A stretch of 64,000 bases of DNA from Austropuccinia psidii. Taxonomy: Eukaryota; Basidiomycota; Pucciniomycetes; Pucciniales; Sphaerophragmiaceae. Within the stretch, counting starts at the first letter, position 1; each line of letters opens with the position of its first letter. Positions 25,370 through 38,567 of this stretch are shown one piece after another. Position numbers and translations under genes: made by a program. The DNA lies in assembly GCA_023105745.1 (NCBI GenBank), contig JALGQZ010000007.1:54851569-54915568 (forward strand), read 5' to 3'. The notes beneath the pieces are model-generated. The model was not told the origin of the DNA, ran no database searches, and saw only the letters and a list, made by a program, of their open reading frames with translations.

Positions 25370-28300
25370 TCTGAGCCTGAAAGGTATGTATGACATACCC
25401 ATAAGGCCACAAATGACTTTATACAGAGTTAAATTTGTCTTTAACAGACTTTTTAATTGAATTTATAATAAAAAATAATAAAAAATAATAAAAAATAATA
25501 AAAAATAATAAAAAATAATAAAAAATAATAAAAAATAATAAAAAATAATAAAAAATAATAAAAAATAATAAAAAATAATAAAAAATAATAAAAAATAATA
25601 AAAAATAATAAAAAAGAATAAAAAATAATAAAAAATAATAAAAAATAATAAAAAATAATAAAAAATAATAAAAAATAATAAAAAATAATAAAAAAATAAT
25701 AAAAAATAATAAAAAATAATAAAAAATAATAAAAAATAATAAAAAATAATAAAAAATAATAAAAAATAATAAAAAATAATAAAAAATAATAAAAAATAAT
25801 AAAAAATAATAAAAAACAATAAAAAATAATAAAAAATAATAAAAAATAATAAAAAATAATAAAAAATAATAAAAAATAATAAAAAATAATAAAAAATAAT
25901 AAAAAATAATAAAAAATAATAAAAAATAATAAAAAATAATAAAAAATAATAAAAAATAATAAAAAATAATAAAAAATAATAAAAAATAATAAAAAATAAT
26001 AAAAAATAATAAAAAATAATAAAAAATAATAAAAAATAATAAAAAATAATAAAAAATAATAAAAAATAATAAAAAATAATAAAAAATAATAAAAAATAAT
26101 AAAAAATAATAAAAAATAATAAAAAATAATAAAAAATAATAAAAAATAATAAAAAATAATAAAAAATAATAAAAAATAATAAAAAATAATAAAAAATAAT
26201 AAAAAATAATAAAAAATAATAAAAAATAATAAAAAATAATAAAAAATAATAAAAAATAATAAAAAATAATAAAAAATAATAAAAAATAATAAAAAATAAT
26301 AAAAAATAATAAAAAATAATAAAAAATAATAAAAAATAATAAAAAATAATAAAAAATAATAAAAAATAATAAAAAATAATAAAAAATAATAAAAAATAAT
26401 AAAAAATAATAAAAAATAATAAAAAATAATAAAAAATAATAAAAAATAATAAAAAATAATAAAAAATAATAAAAAATAATAAAAAATAATAAAAAATAAT
26501 AAAAAATAATAAAAAATAATAAAAAATAATAAAAAATAATAAAAAATAATAAAAAATAATAAAAAATAATAAAAAATAATAAAAAATAATAAAAAATAAT
26601 AAAAAATAATAAAAAATAATAAAAAATAATAAAAAATAATAAAAAATAATAAAAAATAATAAAAAATAATAAAAAATAATAAAAAATAATAAAAAATAAT
26701 AAAAAATAACAAAAAATAAGTATAGTTTTTTTTTTGATAAACAAGGTTATAAATATTATGTCATTTTTGGATTCTACACCAAAAATAACCTAGGGTACAC
26801 CCATAGGGTATTACACCCAAAAATACTTATTTCCTATGTTATTGGAAGATTTAAGAAACTCACAGTACTAATGTAAATTTCTTTAACATTTTTTTAAATT
26901 GTTAAATTTAAGCTTAAATAAGCTTAAATTTAAATTTTCATAAGGTTTATGCAAACTTACCAAAATTTTAGTTAAAATTGAGGTGTTGTGTATATTTACT
27001 GAGTTGGCTAAGGATTTGCCATACAGGATGTAAATCCTGTGTGGGCTCAATTTAAAAGGGTTTAAGGCCATAGTATGGCTTTAATTAAATAAAAGGGCAA
27101 AATCCATGCAAAAAGGTGGGACAAAGGAAAAAGACCAAATAGAGCTGGGGTACCCAACTTTTTGGATCTGCAAGGATTCAATTAAGGTTGTCCACCTGTA
27201 TTGGAGGATTTTCAACCTTATTTAAACTTTAATATTAGACTTTGATTCAACCTTAAAGTTTAAGCTGGTTTTATCCCAAATTGGACAGCAATTTCAAGCT
27301 TCCACAGGGTAAATCCCTATATGCAGGCTTGAAATTAAGGCTTTAAGAACTGTCAAAACTTAATTAAGCTCAAAAAGCTTAAATAAGCTTAAAAATTTAA
27401 GGTTAAAAGCATTAAAACCTTATCAAAAGTTGATGGATTTGCTTGAAAATTTCACACAGCTTACAATTTAATATTATCTATGTATAAATCAAATTTTAAG
27501 TATCTTTTATAAATAAAATTCCTGGGTAATTAGCCTGGAAATTTACTCTTTTAATTAATCTCAAAGAAAATTATAATTTCTTTTAAGATTAATTAAAAAT
27601 TGAGTTTAAGATATTTCTGCTTGAAACTCCATTTTTAAGTTGTTCATGTGATGAACTTTAATATAAATAAACCTATTTTATATTAAAACTTGAAATAATT
27701 AGTTTAAATGAGGATTGAAGTTACTTGGAGTTAAGAATAACACTGGTAACTTCAAATTGGAATTAAAAATAAGTTGCCTTAAGTTAAGAACTTCATTTTT
27801 AAGCATGTTTTTTAAGGTTTGACATGAGCACGCCCTCTATATTCATTATGAATCACGACAGTTGCTCCATAGACATAAAAAGAGTCTTTTCATCACTGTT
27901 TTTGTCCATCATCATTTATCAATCCAATTATATTAGAGATTTAAACAGGTAAAGTTTTATTATATATAAAATCTTATTATTAAAATATTTCTTAATCATT
28001 TTATTCTTTATAAATCTTAAATTAAAGAATTTAAATCATAGAAATTAGATTATTTTTTTAATCATCTATAATATATTTTATTTTATAAAATTATTGTCTT
28101 TAAAATATCTTTCAAAATCCACAAATCTCTCTCAAAACTCTTGAATCATATTTTTTACTCTAAAAAATTGTTTTATCTTTTAAAATATTGATTTTTGGCG
28201 TGTTTTTAACTTATAATTATTACTTAATATAATAGCTGTTGTTGTTTGACTTGTTGTATTAAATAAATATTATAAGTTAGTTTTCTCTAGAATTCTATAT

Positions 28301-28662
28301 CTTTTTTTATATAGAATTTTTCTATAAGAATTATTTCTGCACAGTGTGTGTTTTAATTCTTTTATAAATAATATTTATATTATTTATAAGTGGTTAAATA
28401 TTTATATTTTCCATGTTTAATTGTCTCATTAAGAACTTTACACTTCTTATTGTTATAATTGTCAGTGACTATAACAATAATAGAATAATTATTATATTTT
28501 ATAATAACAATTAAATTTATTATTTTTATATAATTATTTTTTGATAATTATATTTAAATTTGTGGTTATAATATTTTATTATATTACATTTTTCTACTGA
28601 GGACAGTCATAGTACTCTTGATATTGTTACTATTATCAAGATTTTCATAGACAAACCTTACA
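25370..28662 (-). repeat. Solo LTR, group C, expanded by a microsatellite
   Basis: Minus orientation. It begins tctgagcctgaaaggtatgt and ends gattttcatagacaaacctt plus aca. Without the 1.25 kb array it would be about 2.0 kb, normal for these LTRs. Flanks atttt (25,365-25,369) and atttc (28,663-28,667) match at four of five bases. Homologous to 16,620-21,932 on the other strand. The part near 27,840-27,930 probably corresponds to the transcription-start region, but this is inference. Confidence 0.75.
25466..26719. repeat. Microsatellite (AAAAAATAAT)n, about 125 copies
   Basis: Nearly perfect 10-bp repeat for 1.25 kb. I see only a few variants: aaaaagaata near 25,611, an extra A near 25,690 that shifts the phase, aaaaaacaat near 25,811 and aaaaaataac at 26,701. 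All three minus-strand frames are therefore open for long distances (FYYFLLFFII repeats). These are artefacts, not proteins. It lies within the group C LTR. Confidence 0.97.
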
Positions 28663-28667
28663 ATTTC

Positions 28668-29507
28668 CAAATCATTATAAATAAACAAGAGTTATAAATA
28701 TCAAATTATAATATTTTATATTATTTTTAATGATGGATATTGATATTTTAATATGTTTTTCATATTTCTTCAAATATTGATTAAATGAGGACAATAAAAG
28801 TTTTTCTTTATAGATGTTTGATTAAAAATGAAAAAAATGAGATTAAGTACCAAAAAAAATGTTTTTTAAAGCTAATATCCAGAAGAAAATGAGGTGTAGC
28901 ATTTTTAAAGGATTGAAAATTAAATGTGAAATTGTTTTGAATAAAGGTTCAAGAATCTCAATATAAGCTTTATTAGTCATAGGATTCTCATATTCTTGTT
29001 TCTAAGTCTATCCAAAGCTGAATATGAGTTTTCTCTAAATGACACCCATAAATTATTCAATCTATAATATAGATACAAAGGGCTCTTTTGGAAAATTGAC
29101 TCTAAGTTACAGCTCATTAATTATCACTTTCCTATATATAAGGAGCTAATATGGAGGATTTCTTCCAAAGGTTTTTCTGGTTTTCTTATTATCCATAAAG
29201 ATATATCACTATTAAAGAATTAAATTTTGAAAGACAAAAATAACCTCAGAACTTCTCAGAAAAGAATTCATTATTATTTAATTAAAAATTGAAATTATTT
29301 CCATATCTTTTAAAAAGAGGGTCCATCAAGATAATCTGCCATTATAAATATTTTGTATTTAATTTATCAGAAAGACATATTTATTTAATTCTCAAAATTC
29401 TAAAATTTTCTAAAAATGTGACACATGTTGAATGTTTGAAATATATTTATTTTCTTCCTTTCTACTAGAGGGTAATAAGAATTAAATCTCAGTATATCTT
29501 ATCTATT
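28668..29507. other. AT-rich spacer
   Basis: Nothing recognisable. Possibly the 3' part of the copia remnant read on the minus strand. Confidence 0.45.
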
Positions 29508-29882
29508 TTAAAATATTTGATATTTAATCTGATGAAATTCATCTTTGTAGCTGTTATTCTTATATCTTGAATAAATTTCAAGGTTTAAGTCAATCATACT
29601 TGACTGGATTTTATAAGTTCTAGAGCTTGACATATATTTTTCTTTTAATTTTTTCAATAGTGCTAGACCATTCCTTTTTTTGGTTTGATAAAGAATTCTC
29701 GAAAAAAATGTAATATTATCTTTGCTGAGATATTTTATTATCAAATTATCCACCATGTTATTGAAAAGTTGTTGAGCTTTTCTTTCATTCTTATCAGTCT
29801 CTAGGATTAGATCTAATGTGTCAATGTTTTCCAGTTCTGATTCCATCATTGTAACCAAGGTAAAGTGATTTTCTGGGTTCAA
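29508..29882 (-). pseudogene. Copia-type (Ty1) gag fragment
   Basis: A 124-residue open stretch with the UBN2-like gag pattern KRNGLALLKKLKEKYMSS preceded by NNMVDNLIIKYLSKDNITFF. I recall this pattern from rust copia gags. There is no start codon at the open end and no downstream zinc knuckle or protease, so this is a fragment. The second fragment at 30,440-31,140 belongs to the same family. Confidence 0.62.
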
Positions 29883-30439
29883 TAAAAGACAATTTTCTAG
29901 GTTTTTGATTACATATTAACCAGTAAGATACTTCCTCTGAATAGGTGAACTATACCATTACTAGTAATATTATCTCCACTGAAGCTGAAAATGACCAGTA
30001 GGAGTTTCCTCCCCTTAAATTTACAATTACAAGCAGGATTTTCTTCCCCTGAAATTTACAACAATCCCTAAAATGTATGATTGATTAATAAAAATAGAAT
30101 TATTATGTGCTTTGATTCAGCCAGTAGGCTCTAGCAGCTGGTATAATATGTATGATAAAAATTACTTGAGGTACTGATAATGTGCTGAGTGTATGATTAC
30201 AAGACAATGACAATGATAAAAATATTGAAATTCTTATTATTTTATATATATGATATTACAGCAAAGGATGCCTCTTTAAGTACAAAATATTAAAATGGAC
30301 ATAGAAACAATAGCATTATCAATATTATTTTTCTTAGTATAAGAATTAATTTAAGAAAAATACAAAAGTATAACAAATAATAAAGTGTACACAAAAGAAA
30401 GAAAGCACTGTTTTGACAGTGCACACCTTGAATTATCCC
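29883..30439 (-). other. Copia leader-like gap
   Basis: Non-coding. Two related short blocks (tttcctccccttaaatttac and ttcttcccctgaaatttac, near 30,006 and 30,041) suggest a small local duplication. Confidence 0.4.
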
Positions 30440-31140
30440 CCTCACTGTTGATATGGTGAAATTAATAAGGAAATAGATAACTCATCTTCATCATGAAAAT
30501 AGATGATATTTTCTGGTCTTTTCTCAGTATATTTCTTCAAGAAATATCCCTCCATGTGACTCTTTTTTTTTCAATAGTTACAGAATTTCTTGTTTCTTTG
30601 ACTATAAAGTGAAGTTGTGCCTTTCCAATTATCTTCATTTAGTTCAAATTGAAGATAGTCTTTCCCTAGATTTTCAAGAATAATGTCAAGTCCCTAGTTC
30701 TGGAAGCCATGGGACATGACTCATAAAAATGAATTGAGTTCTGTGGGTAGTTTTATAAGAAGCCTAATTCTTATAGCTGACTCTTCCAATCACATTTTTC
30801 TTACTTTAGTCCTAATTTCTTGGATAAGAGATGGAGTTTCAGTGAATTTTACTTGACCAAATTTTGTAAATTTTAAAGCTTGAATTGAAATTTCATTGGA
30901 AATGTATCTTTTTTTTAATATATTCCATGGAACCCATCCATTTCTTTTATCAGCTTAACTGATAATACTTGAGACAAATGAAATATTTTCTGCATTTGAG
31001 CATTGAATGATTAGTCTATAGGACTTGAAATTGAGATTCTCTTGAATTTCTCTGGACTGTTTATCAGGTCCAAGGGTCCAACCAAATCTAATTCTGACTC
31101 CATCATGGTTATCCATGTGACATAGCTGTCAGAATTTAGT
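30440..31140 (-). pseudogene. Second copia-type gag fragment
   Basis: Broken minus-strand frame. It runs from TVMMESELD-like sequence near 31,100 through KRNGWVP-ILKKRYIS and a leucine-rich middle (IRLLIKLPTELNSF) to HMEGYFLKKYTEKRPENI near 30,540, the region after the nucleocapsid in related gags. Stops and frameshifts throughout. Less certain than the first fragment because every piece is short. Confidence 0.5.
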
Positions 31141-31533
31141 AATAGATGACTAATTAAGCTGTTGTATGAAATGATGATGATAGTATGACAAAGGAAACAA
31201 AGTGCTTGGATATAAACAGTTGATCTTTGTCTCTGGGATCACACAACTGAGGCAATTACAAGAAAACTAAATCCTATAATACAACCATTAGGTTGTTTTC
31301 CTCTGGGCTCACATAGCCAGTATTAATAATATAAAATGAATAATTCAAACAAAAAAATTCTATTAAATATAATTTATGTTTTTTTTATTTGAACCAAGAT
31401 TTCTTTCATATTTCATAATATTTGCAATGAAACTCTCAAGAGTTCATAGGAATAAGTTTCAAAAAATGACCTTCTATGAGGCCTCATATGACTTAGATCA
31501 GGTTGCCTATATATCATGTGTTATATGTGGTTT
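31141..31533. other. AT-rich spacer
   Basis: No gene seen. The repeated phrase 'ctctggg-tcacac/tag' (31,231-31,315) may be copia leader sequence. Confidence 0.4.
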
Positions 31534-31538
31534 GATAT

Positions 31539-33328
31539 TGTAAGGTGTGTATATGAAACTTTGATTAAAAATCAAGTACTTTTCCTGTCCTCAAAATTTG
31601 TATAAGGTAAAAAGTGATTAAAAATAGTATGAAATGGTATTTTTAAGAGAAAAAAAGCCATTTTTTGAACTTTATAAGTATAAAACAATAATATTATGAA
31701 GATTTATTGTTTTACCAACAATAAAAATTTATCCAAAAATACTCTACAAGAGATATTTAAGGCTACAAAAGAAATTTCTTCAAGAGCAATTTCAATTGGA
31801 ATTAATTGAGAAATGAACTGCAAGAAATTAATTAAAGAACAGAGTCTTTGAAAAGGTATTTAAAGAGGAAACACACCCAAAAGTGACCAGAGTGAATTTG
31901 GAAACAAAGTGACAAAGTTAACAGTGATGAAAGATTCTTTAATTCACTTATGGGGTGGCTCAAGGGTTAAAAATGACTATTAAAGTTACAAACAATGATT
32001 ATAATAATTTTTTCACGTGGTTAAAACGTTCAAATTTATTTAAAAAGGGTGGTTGTAATATTTTATTGATTGGTTTAACATTGTTTAAGCTAATTATAAA
32101 AGGAAAAGATTCTAACATGAAGAGAAAAGTGGGGCAAAGAAGACATTCTTTTATAGCTATCAATTTTCTTACTAAAAAAGTGGAATTTACTACTTTCAGT
32201 TGTGAAGAACCTTTTGAAAACAGAAAAGCCAATTATGGCATTATTGAACCCTGGTTTAGACCAAAAAAGGGCTGGTTTTAGCCATTTTAGACCCTTAAAT
32301 CAACCATTACTATAGTGATACCTGGTCTAGAGCCTTCAAAACACATCAGAATGTGTGTAAGAGAGGTAGAAACCAGTTGAAACTGTTCTTACTAATATTG
32401 TTTTAGCTTAAGGGTAGTTTTACCCTCTTGGAAACAGTTAAAACTTCCCTGGTTGGTATCAAAACCTCATCATCAATTGAGTCATAGACCCTGTGCCTCA
32501 ATTCCAGGCCAAAAGTGATATACTTTTGCATGGATTTTGACATCCCACACCTGTCAGAAAGGAATTTGGTGGTCTGGCTCCCCCTTGGAGCTAGAGTACC
32601 TTTCCCCCCCCCAGGATTAATCTTTCCAATTTATTTTTTTTCATTAATTTCTCATCATTTAATACACTTGTAATATACACATACAATTCAATTGAGTTTT
32701 TACAGTACACAGCTGTAATAATTGATACCTCATATGTAAACTAAAGCTCACTTATGTAATACACGTGCACATTTTGACATTTCAATTGAATTCAATTGAA
32801 AATACTTCAATTCCTCATAACTTCTAAACTACACACAACACCTCAATTTTAACACAAAAATTTATGGTTAACACCACATGTGGTGTGAATTGAATTAAGG
32901 TTTTGAGGATCTTCAACTTTTTTACAGAAAATACTAAAATCTTAATTTAAGCTTATTTAGAGTTGAGTTACAGAAATTTTACCCAGAGGTGACCCCACCT
33001 TATTTTTTATGAGGAATCCAATGGTGAAGTAATTTTCTTAAGTTTATTTATTGGATAAAAAGCTATAATATATTTTATGTAAATTTTTACCAAAAATATT
33101 TTAATTTCATTAATTTTGTTAAAAATTCATTTTTACTTAATTTTTTCAAGTAAAAATGCATTTTCATAATTTCAAAATTTAATGTAATTTTTATTTTTGT
33201 ATATAAATTTGTATTTGTATTTTAATTTTTATTTTGATAATATAAATAATTTTATTTTATTTAGATTTGTATCTTATTTTGTTATTTGTGGTCTTTTTGG
33301 GTATATGAAAATACCTCTAAGGCTCACA
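31539..33328 (+). repeat. Solo LTR, group B
   Basis: 1,790 bp, starts TGTAAGGTGTGTATATGAAA and ends CTCTAAGGCTCACA. Identical gatat at 31,534-31,538 and 33,329-33,333 is a perfect 5-bp target duplication with nothing between but LTR sequence, so this is a solo LTR. It matches 17,985-21,599 in reverse, and its first ~110 bp match 41,332-41,440. Confidence 0.88.
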
Positions 33329-33333
33329 GATAT

Positions 33334-34622
33334 ATATATATTGTCCATCATGAACTCAAAATATTCCACCTTTAGACCTCAAATATATCCCAAGAGCTCC
33401 TTGTGGAGCTAACTAAGCTTTTTTACTATTGAATTGAGCTCAGAGGGATAAACTTAGTATATGATACTGTGAAACTATTAATAAGGAATTTGATTGTAGA
33501 ACATCTCTCAGTTATTTAAATTTTAATAGTATTTTTTTTAGTATTCTATGGTAAACATTGAAGAAAAATGCTATGAATAACATTAAACTCTTCTTGAGCT
33601 AATTGCAAATTCTGAATTTATCCAATATCTTCTTAGATTAAAAAATGAAAATTCAAAAAATTTGAGCATTTGAGTTTTTTCTCTTAAGTTAGAACTTTGT
33701 TCAATAGGCTGATTTTTAAAATAGAGACATAGTCAAATTCATAATTAATTAATGAAAGAAACAATTTTGGTCATAATAAAAAAAAGGCTCCATTATATAT
33801 AAAATTTGAATTAGTTCTTTTTGCACTTCAGAAGCACATTTACAATTGAAGATATTCTTCTATTTATTTTTTGAGATATGCCTTTTGAAAAAACAAATGA
33901 CCAAAAAGAAAAAGTTGATATTTTTTTGTCTCAGTCTTTTTTCTCCTCAAGATAATAATTAAATAAAAGAATTAAATTTATTATTCAATTTTTTTTTAAA
34001 AAAAATTCTCTCATCTTCAAAGCTACCCAATCATAACTAGAGCTTAAATAATATTTGATTTTTCAAAAAACACTTTCAAATGATTTTCTAAACAAACATA
34101 TTGAAATCAAGCTTTATTCAGAAAACAAACAAAAAAATATTGATACTTTTCATTTTGCAAAAATAAAATGAAAAAAAAACTGGTTAGATGAATCCATTGT
34201 ATAGTTATTACAAAATTAAGCTCTTGAGGCCTTTTTTCAATATGTCTTAGTTGAATCAATTTCCATAGTTATACTATGTAATAAACTTCTTGTTGTCTTA
34301 ATATTTATTTTTAACTTAATTAATTGTAATATATAAACTATAGATTATTCTTCAACTGGTTTAAATTTTTTAAAAAAATTAAATAGTAATTCAAAAGATT
34401 CCTTCTATAGTAGATTTATTTATAATGAGATTTATTACCCAGTCTAAATGTGGAATAAACAAACCTACATATATATGTAATCTTAATTTTATAGCCTTTT
34501 ATCCAAGCTTTATAAATAAATAAAATATTAAAAATATACTCAATTGTAAAATTTGGGATGCTATTCCTTCATTAGATTTGGTATGTATTGTATTATCATA
34601 ATAATAGACAGATCTGTATCTC
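33334..34622. other. AT-rich spacer
   Basis: No supported feature. Confidence 0.5.
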
Positions 34623-34829
34623 ATGCCAAGATTTGGTTGGGGCTCCGGAAGGAAATCCCGAATTAAATTGCCATCACTTCAATCTCGCCATAAACCTTCT
34701 CACCTTCTGCCACCAACCACTCCTCCTCAAAAAAAGTTCTTGAAAACAAACATTTTAGAAGATAGGGCCGTTTTTTTCTTGAGAAGTTTGTATATTACAA
34801 CACGTTGTATACAGTTATTAATTCATTAG
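34623..34829 (+). CDS. Candidate first exon or small basic protein, unknown
   Basis: Opens with a true ATG and about 44 codons that are far richer in GC than the surrounding sequence (MPRFGWGSGRKSRIKLPSL, then a Pro/Ser/His/Lys-rich part). After about 34,770 the composition returns to background and the frame ends at 34,829, so the real exon probably stops earlier at a splice site I cannot place with confidence (GTTTGTAT near 34,785 is one option). No domain recognised. The opposite strand is also partly open, so the strand is not certain. Confidence 0.3.
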   Translation: MPRFGWGSGRKSRIKLPSLQSRHKPSHLLPPTTPPQKKFLKTNILEDRAVFFLRSLYITTRCIQLLIH

Positions 34830-36025
34830 TTTTCTTTTAAAAAAACTCAAAAAATAAAAAATAACTCACCCTCATCTTAAATCTTTTTTAATCAATTTAT
34901 CTAAAAGAAAGATCGTGGCGTGAATAACGTGATTCTTCCTTTTATATATATACTGTACATATATTGTACCAATATTATACTTTTAAATTAAATTATTAAT
35001 GATTTTTTAAACTTCTTACACTATCTGAAAATGATTTTTAATTTTTGATTTTTTTTACTCAATTTTTTTTTATACCCGTGGGTCGAAAAATATATATAGT
35101 TAAATTAGGCTGAAATTTAAAATAAGTGATGAATCTATAATATACAAGTCCAATTTATTTGATTATCATTATATATATGTATAGCATTACACTTTAGCAT
35201 TTACATTTTCTAATACTGAATAGATACAATACTTAAAAAACTATTTAAAATAAATATATATTTTTTTCAAAAATTTAATATTTTTTTGTTTTGCGCGTTC
35301 TCAATGAAAAAGTTTTTAAAAATAAATGTATAGTATATCAAAAGATTAACGCTAAGACATAACTTTTTTTGTTTTACTCGTATGATATTATTCTTTAATT
35401 TAAATTTTAAAATAGCTCTTTTTTATAATCTTTTTCAAAAATTTACCCAAGCCACTATAAAGTATTGTATACCTTCAAGTTAGTATCATGAATCTACAGT
35501 TAACTTATTATATGAAAACTTTTCATACTTATTCCAGGGGGTGGAACATTTTTGGCTTGAATCAAGCCCAAACACCTTGCATAGCTTATTTTTTTGTTTA
35601 AAATCAAATTTGAGAGAAAGTCCGAATAAAGAGTAACCCCTTCTCAAGGAAAAATCGAGAACTTTTTTTTAGTCTTGTAAAATTGTTTACTTTTCATAAC
35701 ACTTAAGTCTTGTTAATTGAGTTTGTTCACTTATGATGTAGGGGCGTTAAGTTTTTTGGGAATTTAATTGAATAGATTTTACCTCAATTTACCCTTGATC
35801 ATTTGAATTGAAAAAGTTTTATAATAGATTCAAAATAGTTTCTTTTTGGTAATTTTGATTAAATAAATCACAAAGTACAATTCAAATTTTTTGTTTGACG
35901 AAAGATTGTAAATGGATAAATAAATAAAATCTTAAAAAAAGATCAAAGCTAGCTAATATTGAAAGATTACTAGATTTTCAACCACAATTCTGTTTTGTTT
36001 TTTCTTTTTTTTTTGCAAATAAAAA
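34830..36025. other. AT-rich spacer before the gene island
   Basis: No gene seen. A perfect hairpin-like palindrome (ggcttga a tcaagcc) lies near 35,553-35,567. Confidence 0.5.
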
Positions 36026-37494
36026 TCAAATAAGCTGATTATCTTCAAAAATGTTAATAACTAATTGCTTCGGTTTTATAGGGGAGGAATTAAATTCAGT
36101 AACAAAGTGAAATTCCTTTGGAAGATTATTAATTAAAGGACTTTTTGGGTTATAAAGTCCATTTTTTTCGGCTAAGACAAGTACTTGATTTTGTAAAATT
36201 AATAAATGTAAATAAGAACCTGATATCCAAGACATTAACATAGCGTAGCTGGCGAAAAGAAGTGTGCCAGCAAGTGCAGTGAGGATGACAGTGCTGAAGT
36301 TGATATCATCGTTCAAGTCGCTCAAGATCCAAAAAGCAAGAGAAGCTGCAATGACACACCAACAGGGTGCTTGACTGAGAACCTGAAGACAGACTTGGTA
36401 AAAGCTACCATCGTTTGAGTTGCTTCTTTCGTTGTTCATCTGACGATTGCCAACGATAACTATTGCATGAAGCAAACCGCCAAGGCCACCAGCAAGAGTT
36501 CCCATGAGTATAATCACTTCTACAATACGAGGCTCATGTCGCCAGATCAGAGAACCCAGCAAGCCCGTCAAGCCACCAAGCATGCCGTTCGCAATCGTTC
36601 CCAGGCCTAAAACTTTTATGCAATCAATCGTTGGGCTCACTAAGGCTCGTAGGTCAATAGCCGAAAGTTTTCTTTTGTTGATATTTTTTTTTGAAAAAAG
36701 GAGAGATATTAGAAACTTTTATAAAACCGGCACAATGTAGAATATATATATATTTATATTATTGTACTTACAGGTTCATTTTATGATATGAATTAATTTA
36801 AAAAATTATTAAATAAATTGATTGAAGTTTCTTGAGATTTCAAAAAACTCTTATTCAATAAAAAGAAAAAATACTGCGAAATACAAATTTTTTATTAATA
36901 AATTAAAATTAAAGGAAAATTTTGACTATGTCTTCTTTTTTTGATAATTAATATTTATAACAATATATTTCTTTTTTTTAAAAAAAAGAAAAAAATTCAA
37001 ACAAACCTTTCTTTTTGAATGTCTTGTTTTTCTTTTTTTTTTCTTTTTGACTTGATTAATTATTTTAATTTACCTGAGTTTTAATATCACGAATATATTG
37101 ATGATGTAGGACAAGTCAAGTGCTTCCTTTTCTTTTTTTTCTATTATAAAAAATGAACTTAATTCGACCTATGTATGACTTTTTTGTTCAAGTTAAAAAG
37201 GTCAAAAAAATTGAATCCGTCAAAGCTGAGAATCTTTAAAGAATAGGAGTAGGAACTGACGAGCTACAGTTAAAAAAGAGCTTCATAGAATCTATTGGGT
37301 AAATCTATAGTACTTTGTTATAAACTATTTCAAAGGGCTCAACCGCGTCATTTTATAGTCTAAATGGTTCATTCTGACAGACTTGGCTGACAGAGCGACA
37401 GGGGCACTACTTACGACTTACCCACCATGAGGGCATCATCTCTAGAGATTGCGAGATGATCAGTTTTGCTGCTCAAGAATTCAACGGGTTCCAT
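36026..37494 (-). CDS. Predicted four-helix membrane protein, two-exon model
   Basis: Exon 2 (36,026-36,639) is open for about 203 codons, ends naturally (NIFEDNQLI), and has four hydrophobic segments: GTIANGMLGGLTGLLGSLIW, VIILMGTLAGGLGGLLHAIV, a segment around CWCVIAASLAFWIL, and TVILTALAGTLLFASYAML. Its first codon is GTG, not valid here, and TTAG just before it fits a splice acceptor. A phase-compatible exon 1 (37,422-37,494) has an ATG (MEPVEFLSSKTDHLAISRDD) and a strong donor GTAAGTC. Joined, this gives about 228 residues, but the 782-nt intron is far longer than those of CCT4, so extra exons are possible. Function not recognised. Confidence 0.45.
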
Positions 37495-38567
37495 ACAGTA
37501 TAGTGATTGTGAATTGTATGGAAGAATCCGAAACACTTGCAACAAGCCTCGTCAATCAAGCTTATCAACTGACAACTACCACCCATCAATTCAAAAGGCA
37601 TATTATACTTGTCACACTTTCTTGTCATTCCTTTGAGGCATATGCAAGGTATCCACTAGCACTCAATCGTGTAGTACAACTCAACAACTGTACAACACAA
37701 TCGGATTTCTCTGCTTTGATGCTCAACAAAATAGCTTCTATTAGGCAATTAGTGTCAAAACTATTCGTAACTTTGGGTGAGATTATCCCACGAAACCGGT
37801 TGTAGTTAACATAAATCTTTAGTCAACATCTGATTTGGAATGCGTCCTTCTGTTGCGTCAAGCATTGCGTTAATTAAAGCATTGCAAAATTGCACCCAAA
37901 AGTTCACAACTTTGCTTATACATAAAACATCAAGATTAGTGATTGGATGATCCAGATATCTCCAGATGTACGTAGTGAGGTCAACGGTGAATTACAAAAA
38001 AGCCTTTCGCAAACGATAGTATATTGCACCGTGCATCAAATTCAAAAGAATACACGCTGTGGTACGGCTTTAATAGTCAACTGTAAATAATCCCCTTGAA
38101 AAATGAGGCAATACCAAGCAAACAATATCATATCCACAGTTTTCAACAAAGCTTTGCAAATTAGTCAACCTTGCCACTCCTGAATTTTTGAGGGCATCAT
38201 TAAAGTAGGTCTACCTCACAAATTATGTCCTCTAATCGTCTTACGCTGCATGAATTGCTCACCTAAAAGATAGCTAAAAGCCCCAATCATGATTTTCACG
38301 TACAAGCATGTCATTTGCAAATGAGTGCATGAATTCAATTTTTATTGATTAAACCAAGTCATGATGGTCATAGTGCTATTTAATTTATTTGCTGATGGTT
38401 CTCAGGACATCGAGGTACCAAGAAAGATTATGAACAATTAAAAGGCGACAAATTATTGGCGCAATTGAATCTGAGCATTGCCAATTGACAAACAAAATCT
38501 GCCCCACTTTTGTACAACTACGGAATTTGATCCAATCCTGAAGAACGTGGTAAATGTTCAACTAAGC
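37495..38567. other. Unassigned part of the gene island
   Basis: GC and CG content are like the genes on either side, yet no product is recognised. Open stretches exist on both strands: plus 37,449-37,805 (ends LGEIIPRNRL, no ATG at its open end), plus a short one ending near 38,489 (GTKKDYEQLKGDKLLAQL), and minus 37,806-37,991 (TTYIWRYLDHPITNLDVL). Each is too short or too inconsistent to assemble. It may hold unmodelled exons or a decayed gene. Confidence 0.4.

Noticed and set aside
25419..26744. Minus-strand ORFs of over 400 codons rich in Phe, Tyr, Leu and Ile
   Set aside because: They are translations of the 10-bp microsatellite and are open in all three frames; there is no coding signal.
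34623..34829. Using the full 68-codon frame as a confident protein
   Set aside because: The second half reverts to AT-rich background, so only the first part is coding-like.
37449..37805. 118-codon plus-strand ORF as a gene
   Set aside because: There is no ATG at its open end and no recognised domain, and the minus strand offers competing open stretches. Kept only as part of an unassigned interval.
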